The notes beneath the pieces are model-generated. The model was given only the letters and a program-made list of their open reading frames with translations, was not told where the DNA came from and did not search any database. This document shows, piece by piece, positions 14,485 through 20,638 of a DNA stretch of 20,638 bases. The DNA comes from Gemmatimonadota bacterium (lineage in GTDB: Bacteria; Latescibacterota; UBA2968; UBA8231). Positions within the stretch are counted from its first letter, which is position 1. Each line of letters starts with the position of its first letter. The stretch covers positions 1 to 20,638 of the forward strand of contig VXOR01000087.1 in the NCBI GenBank assembly GCA_009840005.1. Direction: 5' to 3'. A program made the position numbers and the translations under genes.

Positions 14485-15831
14485 ATGAACACGCCTCAAA
14501 AAGTACCCGTAACGATCCTCACCGGCTTCCTCGGCTCTGGCAAGACGACCCTACTCAATCGGATCTTAAGTGAGGAGCACGGCAAGCGCATTGCCGTGAT
14601 TGAGAACGAGTATGGGGAAGTCGGCATTGATCAGGCGCTCGTCATCAACGCTGACGAGGAGATCTTTGAGATGTCGAACGGTTGCATCTGCTGCACGGTG
14701 CGCGGAGACCTGATTCGCGTACTCGGCAATCTCATGAAGCGCCGCGACAAATTCGACTATGTGTTGGTGGAGACCACAGGGCTGGCCGATCCCGGGCCGG
14801 TCGCTCAGACGTTCTTCATGGACGACGAGCTTCACGCGGAGTTCTCGCTTGACGGAATCGTCACGCTCGTCGATGCAGCCCACATCGAACAGCAGCTCGG
14901 CCGAAGCGACGAAAGCACGGAGCAAATCGCGTTCGCAGACATCCTCGTGCTCAACAAGACGGATCTCGTCAACGGCGAGGCGCTCGACAGGCTCGAAGCT
15001 CGGCTCCGAGACATGAATCGAATGGCGCGAGTCGTGCGCAGCGAGCAGGCGAACGTCTCCGTCGATACGGTACTCAACCTCGGTGCCTTCGACCTAGACC
15101 AGGCGCTTGAGCGTCGCCCCACCTTCCTCGAGCCGGAGTATCCATTCGAGTGGACTGGAGTCTATTCGCTCGATATGGGCCGCTACGAACTCAGCCTCGC
15201 CGATGGACCGGACCCGACGATGTCGCTCGTGGTCGTGTCCGACCAAGGCACGGATGACGCTGCCCTCCGGGAGGGGGCGGAGTGGTGTGTGCGGCAATAC
15301 GCCGAACCTGCGAAGCTCATTGGCCCGGGGGAAGATATTCCGGTCGGAAAGCATGTGAACCTCCGGCTCGATTCCATAGGGCGCAAGTCGTTCTTCTTGG
15401 AGGTTGATACACAGGTGCGGGTTGGCCTCTACGCCCAGCACACCGCGGAGGAGTTCGATTTCCAACTGACGAACGCGGATGGAGCGACAATCAGGCAAGA
15501 GGTCGAGCGCATCTGGGTCGCCCAGCACGAGCACGACGACGAGGTGGGCTCAATCGCGATCGAGAGGGACGGCGACGTCGATATCGCCAGGCTCAACGCC
15601 TGGCTTACCATACTGCTTGGTGAGCGCGGGGTGGATATCTTCCGCATGAAGGGCTTCATCAGCCTCGCAGGTGAGTCGCGTCGCTTCGTCTTCCAGGGGG
15701 TTCACATGCTGTTTGACGGCCAGCCGGAGCGCGAATGGGGGGACGCGCCCCGCCGCAATCAGCTCGTCTTCATCGGCCGCAACCTCGATGAGCAGAGCAT
15801 GCGGCAGGGGTTTGAAGCATGTCTGATTTGA
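14485..15831 (+). CDS. COG0523 GTPase (CobW-like) with an inserted domain
   Basis: A 448-residue G3E GTPase, longer than the usual 320-400. The start is the ATG at 14485 with AGGAG eight bases upstream; an earlier in-frame ATG at 14428 lies inside the preceding gene. Walker A is GFLGSGKT (14-21), the metal motif is CICC (67-70), and NKTD (157-160) reads guanine. Between the GTPase core and the C-terminal CobW_C domain lies an extra segment at about 221-335 (starting FEWTGVYSLD, with GPDPTMSLVVVSDQ and a VGLYAQHTAEEFDF end), then QHEHDDEVGS (347-356), a short His motif. The C-terminus has FQGVHMLFD and RRNQLVFIGRNLDE. The inserted part looks beta-rich and might bind the client protein or sense metal. 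The client metal is unknown; the context says zinc. Confidence 0.85.
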   Translation: MNTPQKVPVTILTGFLGSGKTTLLNRILSEEHGKRIAVIENEYGEVGIDQALVINADEEIFEMSNGCICCTVRGDLIRVLGNLMKRRDKFDYVLVETTGLADPGPVAQTFFMDDELHAEFSLDGIVTLVDAAHIEQQLGRSDESTEQIAFADILVLNKTDLVNGEALDRLEARLRDMNRMARVVRSEQANVSVDTVLNLGAFDLDQALERRPTFLEPEYPFEWTGVYSLDMGRYELSLADGPDPTMSLVVVSDQGTDDAALREGAEWCVRQYAEPAKLIGPGEDIPVGKHVNLRLDSIGRKSFFLEVDTQVRVGLYAQHTAEEFDFQLTNADGATIRQEVERIWVAQHEHDDEVGSIAIERDGDVDIARLNAWLTILLGERGVDIFRMKGFISLAGESRRFVFQGVHMLFDGQPEREWGDAPRRNQLVFIGRNLDEQSMRQGFEACLI

Positions 15832-15842
15832 ATGTTCAGCAT

Positions 15843-15856
15843 GGATTAGGTAATCC
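15843..15856. promoter_or_regulatory. Perfect 14-bp inverted repeat before lgt
   Basis: GGATTA-GG-TAATCC is a perfect palindrome apart from its two-base centre, lying in the 70-base gap between the second GTPase and the Lgt gene. It could be an operator or chance. No clear -10 or -35 elements were identified nearby. Confidence 0.3.
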
Positions 15857-15901
15857 GGCAACGAAGCATTCCATCTAAACACTCGATGCAGGTCAACCAC
15901 A

Positions 15902-16714
15902 TTGCCTCAATCTGACGCGATCATCTGGAATGTCGACCCAGTCCTTTTCCAGATCGGTCCGCTCATGATCAGATACTACAGTATCCTCTTCTCGCTCTCG
16001 TTCTTCATCGGATACAACATCATCCGTTCCGTCTTCAAGCGAGAGGGGAAGCCAGAATCCGATCTCGCAACGCTCCTGACGTACATGATGGTCGGCACGA
16101 TCGCGGGCGCGCGCCTGGGGCATTGCCTCTTCTACGACCCGGGATATTACCTCAGCAATCCGCACAAGATGCTGATGGTGTGGGAAGGAGGGCTCGCCAG
16201 CCACGGTGGCGCGATCGGCATTTTGACAGCGCTGTTCATCTACGCCCGACGGTGCCCCGATCAACCGTATCTATGGCTGCTCGATCGGATGGTCATTGTC
16301 GTCGCCCTCGCCGGACTGCTGATCCGACTCGGTAATTTCTTTAACTCGGAGATTCTCGGAATCCCCACCGATGTCCCCTGGGCCGTCATCTTCGACCGGA
16401 TCGACGATACACCGAGACATCCCGCACAGCTCTACGAGTCGATCGCCTACGGAACGATCTTCGTGGGGTTGTATCGACTCTACATCCGGCTCGAAGCCCG
16501 AACGCCACGCGGTCTCTTGTTCGGCCTCTTCCTCGTCTCCGCCTTCGGGTTCAGGTTTCTGATCGAATTCGTCAAAGAACGACAGGCGGCGTATGGCGCG
16601 GACCTTGTCCTCGGTGTCGGCCAGATCCTCAGCATACCGCTGCTCATCCTCGGAATCGCACTCCTGGCAAGGGCGCTGCGTCCCGGTTTCTCCGAGCTCG
16701 ATTCGGTCGAATAG
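15902..16714 (+). CDS. lgt: Prolipoprotein diacylglyceryl transferase
   Basis: A 270-residue integral membrane enzyme. Lgt moves diacylglycerol from phosphatidylglycerol onto the lipobox Cys of prelipoproteins, the first step of lipoprotein maturation. Visible motifs are GARLGHCLFYDP (69-80), WEGGLASHGGAIG (94-106), the Lgt signature RLGNFFNSEILG (142-153) with the essential Arg, RHPAQLYE (172-179), and FRFLIEFVKE (217-226). Length and about seven hydrophobic segments fit the family. The best start is a TTG at 15902 with only a weak AGG upstream; no in-frame ATG gives the full N-terminus. Standing in a metal cluster that encodes two lipoproteins, it may be a second, dedicated Lgt or simply the housekeeping gene; the window cannot decide. 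It converges with the GTPase at 16753 across 38 bases with no strong terminator. Confidence 0.92.
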   Translation: MPQSDAIIWNVDPVLFQIGPLMIRYYSILFSLSFFIGYNIIRSVFKREGKPESDLATLLTYMMVGTIAGARLGHCLFYDPGYYLSNPHKMLMVWEGGLASHGGAIGILTALFIYARRCPDQPYLWLLDRMVIVVALAGLLIRLGNFFNSEILGIPTDVPWAVIFDRIDDTPRHPAQLYESIAYGTIFVGLYRLYIRLEARTPRGLLFGLFLVSAFGFRFLIEFVKERQAAYGADLVLGVGQILSIPLLILGIALLARALRPGFSELDSVE

Positions 16715-16752
16715 GCGGACTTGGCCGGAGAGGCCTTGGTGACACGAAAGCC

Positions 16753-17850
16753 TTATTTCGCCGCAAGCTGCCGAAGCAAATCAAGATCGGCATCAGACGC
16801 GGTATCCTGATGAGGATCCTTCTCCGTTTGGCACGCATTGAAGCGGCTTTGCAGCTCGCAATCGTCGATTCCACCTTCCTCACCGATAAAGACCAACTGT
16901 GTCCCCGGACTCTCGTCGCCCCACGGCTCACCAATAATCAAACGCGCCCGTTTGCCGGCAACGTGGACGATTCCCTTCCGACTGGGAATGTCGGCGAGGT
17001 AAACAAACCCTTTGGCGCGGTAGATGGTCGCAGGCAAGGTTTTCACCGCATCACGCACGGCCCTACGTGACAGAGGTTTGTCAGTCGTATAGCACCACGT
17101 GTTGAAGACAAGCGTATGGTCCGTGTGGTGTTCGTGATGGTTCACGTCAGCGTGGTCGTGTCCATGGGCCTCGTCGGCCGCATGTATGTGAACATCTAGA
17201 TCTGGTTTCCCCGCAAAGCGGTGGAGGTCGTATGTCCCGACACCGAGTACCAAATCGAGCGGAACCTCACCAAAGGTAGCTTCGAGGATACGCGCTCTCG
17301 GAACGGTATCTCTGACAAAGTTTGCCAAATCCCCCCGCTCTTCATCATTGACCAGGTCAAGCTTGTTCAGCACCACAATGTCTGCCATGGCGATCTGGTC
17401 TACCGCGAGCCTACGATGTTTCTCGTTCACCTGGTGAATCTGCTCCGCATCGACCACGGTCAGCACACTGTCCACTCGGGTCCGAGACTGCAATTCGGCA
17501 GCGAGGAAGGTCAATGAAACCGCCGCCGGGTCAGACACACCGCTTGTTTCAACGACGATATACTCCGGCGGATTTGGGCTCTGAATCAACTGAACCGTTG
17601 CTTCGAGCAGGTCATCGCGAATCGAGCAGCAGATACACCCGTTGGTAAGGTTGATGGTGGATTCCCCAGAGACCCCGGAGACCAACTCGGCGTCAATGTT
17701 GATCTCGCCAAAGTCGTTGACCAACACGGCCACGCGCAATCCGTGGTCGGCGTTGAGAATGTGGTTGAGCAGGGAGGTTTTGCCCGCACCTAAAAAGCCG
17801 CTGATAATTGTTACTGGAATAGGTTCTTTCAAGTTTTGATTTTCAGCCAT
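16753..17850 (-). CDS. COG0523 GTPase with His-rich insert
   Basis: A 365-residue G3E GTPase. Walker A is GFLGAGKT (18-25), CICC at 72-75 lies in TNGCICCSIRDDL, NKLD is at 162-165, and ETSGVSDPAAV (101-111) fits switch II. Between the GTPase and C-terminal domains is a dense His stretch HIHAADEAHGHDHADVNHH and then EHHTDH (221-245), about ten His, typical of COG0523 members that hold zinc or nickel. The C-terminus has RAKGFVYLADIP and GTQLVFIGEEGG. The start at 17850 follows GGGAG by eight bases. It begins 30 bases after the DUF3299 stop on the same strand, so it is probably the last gene of the Zrg-like operon. It is not a recent copy of the two plus-strand GTPases, as inserts and flanks differ. 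Confidence 0.88.
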   Translation of the reverse strand: MAENQNLKEPIPVTIISGFLGAGKTSLLNHILNADHGLRVAVLVNDFGEINIDAELVSGVSGESTINLTNGCICCSIRDDLLEATVQLIQSPNPPEYIVVETSGVSDPAAVSLTFLAAELQSRTRVDSVLTVVDAEQIHQVNEKHRRLAVDQIAMADIVVLNKLDLVNDEERGDLANFVRDTVPRARILEATFGEVPLDLVLGVGTYDLHRFAGKPDLDVHIHAADEAHGHDHADVNHHEHHTDHTLVFNTWCYTTDKPLSRRAVRDAVKTLPATIYRAKGFVYLADIPSRKGIVHVAGKRARLIIGEPWGDESPGTQLVFIGEEGGIDDCELQSRFNACQTEKDPHQDTASDADLDLLRQLAAK

Positions 17851-17880
17851 TGATTCGCTCCCAGGGTACCGCTCACCGAG

Positions 17881-18432
17881 CTACCGCGGCCTGTAGGGCT
17901 CGATCGACTCGACGTCCATTGAGTAGCCAGAACTCACATTGGTGATGGAGTCGTAACCGTCCTCGCCAAGCTTGCTCGTAGCGTGACCGGTCTTCAGGCG
18001 GCCAGAGATCCAGACCGGTCGCCACATCTGCTGCAGGTCATGGGCTTGCTCGAGGCTGCAGCGGATAACCTGGTTGGCCGGCGGCGGTGGGGTGTGGAGA
18101 CAGGCACCAAGATAGGGCATCAACAGGAATTCGCGGATCCGTGTTCCTTTGTATTCGAGGGGCAATACGTAGCCCGGAATCCTGACCGTCTGGCCATCGA
18201 GCTCCTTGACCACCGGTGCCTTGTCGAGCATTTCCTGGGCCTGCTCCCGCAACGCGAAGAACTCTTCGTCGCTGAGTGCGGCGTACTCCTCGTCGCTGAG
18301 TTCATCGAACAAGGCGTAGGGATTCCAGCCCTCGGGAACGAGCTGGTCCCACAGGATCTCGCGCGGTGAGTCCGAGGCGGCTGCGCTCGTGACGAGCAGC
18401 AACACGAGCAATGATTGGCGAAACATGGGCAT
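17881..18432 (-). CDS. DUF3299 periplasmic protein (ZrgE-like)
   Basis: A 183-residue secreted protein. The start at 18432 gives MPMFRQSLLVLLLVTSAAAS, a short signal peptide. An ATG six bases further in (18426) has better spacing from AGGAGG and may be the true start. The mature part has an acidic helix (LSDEEYAALSDEEFFALREQ, 45-64), then VRIPGYVLPLEY (83-94) and the DUF3299 hallmark FLLMPYLGACLHTPPPPANQ (102-121) with Cys111 and His113. The end is a beta-rich YSMDVESIEPY. DUF3299 proteins accompany FtsX-like permease and LolD-like ATPase genes; in Vibrio cholerae such a cluster, zrgABCDE, is zinc-regulated as I recall. A periplasmic accessory role in zinc handling is inferred. It lies 35 bases after the permease and 30 before the GTPase. 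Confidence 0.8.
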   Translation of the reverse strand: MPMFRQSLLVLLLVTSAAASDSPREILWDQLVPEGWNPYALFDELSDEEYAALSDEEFFALREQAQEMLDKAPVVKELDGQTVRIPGYVLPLEYKGTRIREFLLMPYLGACLHTPPPPANQVIRCSLEQAHDLQQMWRPVWISGRLKTGHATSKLGEDGYDSITNVSSGYSMDVESIEPYRPR

Positions 18433-18467
18433 GGTCCTCCTGCTCTGCGACTGAGAGTGTCTTGCGC

Positions 18468-19709
18468 TCACAGTCGAGTCGACAGTCCGTCGGCAAGCGA
18501 GTTCCGGTAACAGCGCCAAGCCGGCACCAGGCCAACGAGCAGACCGGCAGTCATCAGACCGCCGAGCAGCGGCCATTCGCCCGCAGTGGGCAAGGAGATC
18601 GGCAGGAGCAGGCCAAAGCGCTCGACGATCCAGGGCTGCAAGGCCCGCAACGCCAGGTTCTGCATCGCTACTCCCATTGCGATACCGACCAGTGTCAGCA
18701 GCGCTGACTCCATGATGAGTAACTCCATGACGTGGCGATAGCCGGCGCCGACCGAGCGCAGCACTGCCATTTCGCGCCGGCGTTCGTTGAGTCCGGCCAG
18801 TGAGACCGCCAGCAGACCCGCCAGCGCCGCGGCTGCGACCAGGATCGAGACGACCCGCAGCGCCTGTTCGCCAACGCGCATCAGGTCCCAGAGTTCCTGC
18901 AGCGCCACGCCCGGAAAGATGGCGAGCAAGGGTTCGGCGCCATACTGATTGATGTCGCGCTGTAGCTTGAAGGCGGCGAGTCGGTTGTCGAGGCCGAGCA
19001 GGAAGGCGGTGATCTGGCGCGGGGTCAGGTCCTGACCGCGTGCGCGCCGGAGATCGGTCTCGACGCGGTTCCAGTTCATGTGCATGGCCTCGATCCCCGC
19101 GAGGCCGACGTGAACGGTGCGATCGACGGGCGTGCCCGTCGGTGCTAGGATACCGGTGACCTTGAACGGGTGGTTGTCGTGGTCGCCGAAGCCTTCTGTC
19201 CCGATGCCGTGGGTAACGACCAGTTCATCGCCGAGACGGTATCCGAGCTTGCTCGCCACTTCTGCACCGAGGACGGCATCCAGCGTCTCGGCGAAGGGCC
19301 CACCCTCCGAAAAGCCAAGACGACGCTTGTCGGCGTAGCGGAAGTGCTCGAAGTAGTCGGTAGATGTGCCCATGACGCGGTAACCGCGGTGCGAATCGCC
19401 GAGCGAGATCGGGATGGCCCAGCGGACGCCTGGCCAGGTCGAGATGTCCGTATAGCTGGACCAGGCGACATTGCTGGTGGCGTTGCCGATGCGAAAGACC
19501 GAATAGAGCAACAGCTGCACCGAACCGCTGCGTGCGCCGACGATCAGGTCGGTACCGGACACGGTGTTGGCGAAGCTCAGGCGCGCGTGGGAACGGACCT
19601 TCTCGACGCCAAGCAGCAGCGCCACGCTGACCGCGATCGTCAGGACGGTCAGCGACGCGGTATCGCGCCGGTTCAGCAGACTCTTCCAGGCCAGACGCAG
19701 CACGTTCAC
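18468..19709 (-). CDS. FtsX/MacB-like ABC transporter permease (ZrgC-like)
   Basis: A 413-residue inner-membrane permease. I start it at the GTG at 19709, which overlaps the ATPase stop in GTGA and gives MNVLRLAWKSLLNRRDTASL, a typical FtsX-permease opening. A longer frame to 19760 would run through ATPase codons. One TM near 18-36 (TVLTIAVSVALLLG) is followed by a large periplasmic region of about 230 residues (DLIVGARSGSVQLLLYSVF, then GTEGFGDHDNHPFKVTGILA) and three C-terminal TMs with LAVSLAGLNERRREMAVLRS, the FtsX coupling-helix pattern. The DHDNH stretch could touch metal. With the upstream ATPase it forms a type VII-like ABC unit. Related complexes move lipoproteins or use mechanotransmission, so actual zinc transport by this family is an inference from the Vibrio zrg cluster. 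Confidence 0.85.
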   Translation of the reverse strand: MNVLRLAWKSLLNRRDTASLTVLTIAVSVALLLGVEKVRSHARLSFANTVSGTDLIVGARSGSVQLLLYSVFRIGNATSNVAWSSYTDISTWPGVRWAIPISLGDSHRGYRVMGTSTDYFEHFRYADKRRLGFSEGGPFAETLDAVLGAEVASKLGYRLGDELVVTHGIGTEGFGDHDNHPFKVTGILAPTGTPVDRTVHVGLAGIEAMHMNWNRVETDLRRARGQDLTPRQITAFLLGLDNRLAAFKLQRDINQYGAEPLLAIFPGVALQELWDLMRVGEQALRVVSILVAAAALAGLLAVSLAGLNERRREMAVLRSVGAGYRHVMELLIMESALLTLVGIAMGVAMQNLALRALQPWIVERFGLLLPISLPTAGEWPLLGGLMTAGLLVGLVPAWRCYRNSLADGLSTRL

Positions 19710-20416
19710 GGGCGAGTCTCCGCTCGGAAGTCGTCGATATCGACTGTACGGTCGAAGCACGCCGCGAGGGTTGGATCATGACTGACGAAGACCAGCGTCG
19801 CTCGCGACGCCTGAACCTGCTCAAACAGCAGCTCGATGAAGCGTGCTCGTGCATCGAAGTCGAGTGCCGAGGTCGGTTCGTCCGCAATCACGATCTCGGG
19901 ATCGCCCATCAGGGCTCGCGCCGCGGCCACGCGCTGCTGCTGGCCGACGGAGAGCCTGGATACGGGTGCCGTCGGGTCCAGCTCCTCCTCGACGAACAGG
20001 CGCTGCAGCAGCAACTGCGCGGCAGCGGTCACGCCACCGTGCGCCTCGACCGCGCGCGTGGCTCGGCGCCGGGAGAAGTGGCAGGGCAGGACGACGTTCT
20101 CAGCCAGGTTGAGGTAGGGGACCAAGTTGAATTGCTGAAAGATGAACCCGATGTGGTCGGCGCGAAGTCGGTCGCGCGCGGCCGAGGCCAGCGAGCCCGT
20201 ATCCTGCCGCATCAGCGACAGGCGGCCCGAATCCGGCGTCAGTACTCCTGCCAACAGGTTCAGCAGCGTCGACTTGCCGCTACCCGAGGGGCCGCGGATA
20301 TACAGGTGTTCGCCGCGTCGCAGGAGGAAGTGGTCGCAACTGAGCAGAGGCGCAGCGCTGGGCCAACCGAAGCGCAGGTCCTCGATTTCGATGAGCTCTT
20401 CGTTCACCTCGGGCAT
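19706..20416 (-). CDS. ABC transporter ATP-binding protein (LolD/MacB-like; ZrgB-like)
   Basis: A 236-residue cytoplasmic ATPase that powers the permease encoded next. Walker A is GPSGSGKST (42-50), the Q-loop FIFQQFNLVPYLN, the signature LSVGQQQRVAAARAL, Walker B EIVIADEPTSALD, and the switch His lies in VFVSHDP. The sequence shows the compact LolD/MacB layout with no extra domain. The stop overlaps the permease start in GTGA, so production is coupled. It begins 12 bases after the stop of the DUF2796 gene, with only a weak ribosome site, which suggests coupling to that gene as well. Confidence 0.9.
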   Translation of the reverse strand: MPEVNEELIEIEDLRFGWPSAAPLLSCDHFLLRRGEHLYIRGPSGSGKSTLLNLLAGVLTPDSGRLSLMRQDTGSLASAARDRLRADHIGFIFQQFNLVPYLNLAENVVLPCHFSRRRATRAVEAHGGVTAAAQLLLQRLFVEEELDPTAPVSRLSVGQQQRVAAARALMGDPEIVIADEPTSALDFDARARFIELLFEQVQASRATLVFVSHDPTLAACFDRTVDIDDFRAETRP

Positions 20417-20428
20417 CGGCTCGCGTAG

Positions 20429-20638
20429 CTATCTCAACCGGATCACCGGGTCATCCGCCTTGGCAACGCCACCGAACTGGCCGTCCGGCGTCAGTGCCTG
20501 CACACGGATCGCCTCGATGCGCGGCCAGTACTCGAAGAGACGAACCCCGATCGTCTCGATGACTGATCCATTGCACTTGCAGCGATAGCGTGCATGGAAC
20601 TCGGCGTGCGTGTCCCCTTCGTCGCTGGCGTGTCCGTG
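20429..20638 (-). CDS. DUF2796/ZrgA-like zinc-associated periplasmic protein, C-terminal part
   Basis: The open frame enters from the window's right edge and stops at 20429-20431, giving the last 69 residues of a protein whose start lies outside. It opens HGHASDEGDTHAEFHARYRC, then KCNGSVIETIGVRLFEYWPR, IEAIRVQALTPDGQFGG and ends DDPVIRLR. The combination of a His-rich stretch, H-x-EF-x-A-x-Y-x-C, LFE-x-x-P-x-I-E-x-I-x-V and a closing TP-x-GQ is the C-terminal pattern of DUF2796 proteins such as ZrgA of Vibrio. Family members are secreted, with long HDHEH-type tracts before this region, and are made under zinc limitation. It is first in the minus-strand operon seen here. Being cut by the edge, its promoter, signal peptide and His tract cannot be assessed. 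Confidence 0.75.
   Translation of the reverse strand, partial: HGHASDEGDTHAEFHARYRCKCNGSVIETIGVRLFEYWPRIEAIRVQALTPDGQFGGVAKADDPVIRLR

Noticed and set aside
16715..16752. Possible bidirectional terminator between lgt and the third GTPase
   Set aside because: Only a four-pair GGCC/GGCC hairpin is visible, without T-runs, which is too weak to call.
19710..19760. N-terminal extension of the ABC permease
   Set aside because: It would duplicate DNA coding for the ATPase. The GTGA overlap start gives a normal permease N-terminus.

Overview
The window reads as a piece of a free-living Gram-negative bacterial chromosome, probably from an uncultured lineage. Supporting signs are a TonB-dependent outer-membrane receptor, lipoproteins with a lipobox, a LolD/MacB-like ABC transporter and two clusters of Gfo/Idh/MocA oxidoreductases. 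Abundant Gfo/Idh genes together with DUF4143 ATPases recall candidate phyla such as Latescibacterota or Poribacteria, but I cannot prove the taxonomy from this sequence. No rRNA, tRNA, CRISPR array or transposase was seen.

Left part (1-5.9 kb), accessory and catabolic. A small gene with one frameshift (241-512) ends stop-to-stop against a Mug113/T5orf172-type GIY-YIG-like protein (509-1231, minus). Next is a translationally coupled minus-strand pair: a divergent Gfo/Idh oxidoreductase (2141-3277) and a short Gfo/Idh-like partner (1308-2144). A DUF4143-type AAA ATPase (3519-4823, TTG start) follows, preceded by two 23-bp direct repeats that each hold a TTTTAT-N4-ATAAAA inverted repeat. A canonical Gfo/Idh oxidoreductase lies at 4888-5898.

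Middle and right part (5.9-20.6 kb), a metal and most likely zinc homeostasis island. On the minus strand are a ZIP transporter (5908-6771) and an SO_0444-like Cu/Zn permease (6899-8137). On the plus strand, a module made of a small two-TM His/Cys protein and a His-rich lipoprotein occurs twice in tandem (about 8153-9393 and 9394-10673). The first copy ends in a truncated relic of the TonB receptor's 5' end; the second runs into the intact receptor (10542-12782). A plus-strand run continues with a ZigA/YciC-like COG0523 GTPase, a small conserved-looking protein, a second COG0523 GTPase with an inserted domain, and an Lgt. Converging on it from the right edge is a minus-strand operon resembling the zinc-regulated zrg cluster of Vibrio: the C-terminus of a DUF2796 ZrgA-like protein (cut by the window edge), an ABC ATPase, an FtsX-like permease and a DUF3299 protein, then a third COG0523 GTPase with a His-rich insert.

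Taken together, the right two thirds suggest an integrated zinc system. The TonB receptor would cross the outer membrane. The His-rich lipoproteins and small His/Cys membrane proteins would buffer or hand over metal in the periplasm. The ZIP and Zrg-like ABC systems would carry it across the inner membrane, the SO_0444-like permease would export excess, and three different COG0523 GTPases would deliver metal to proteins. The most notable details are the tandem duplication with a fully identical 555-bp core (gene conversion or assembly effect), the unfamiliar small His/Cys protein-lipoprotein-receptor module, and the partial DUF2796 gene at the right edge.
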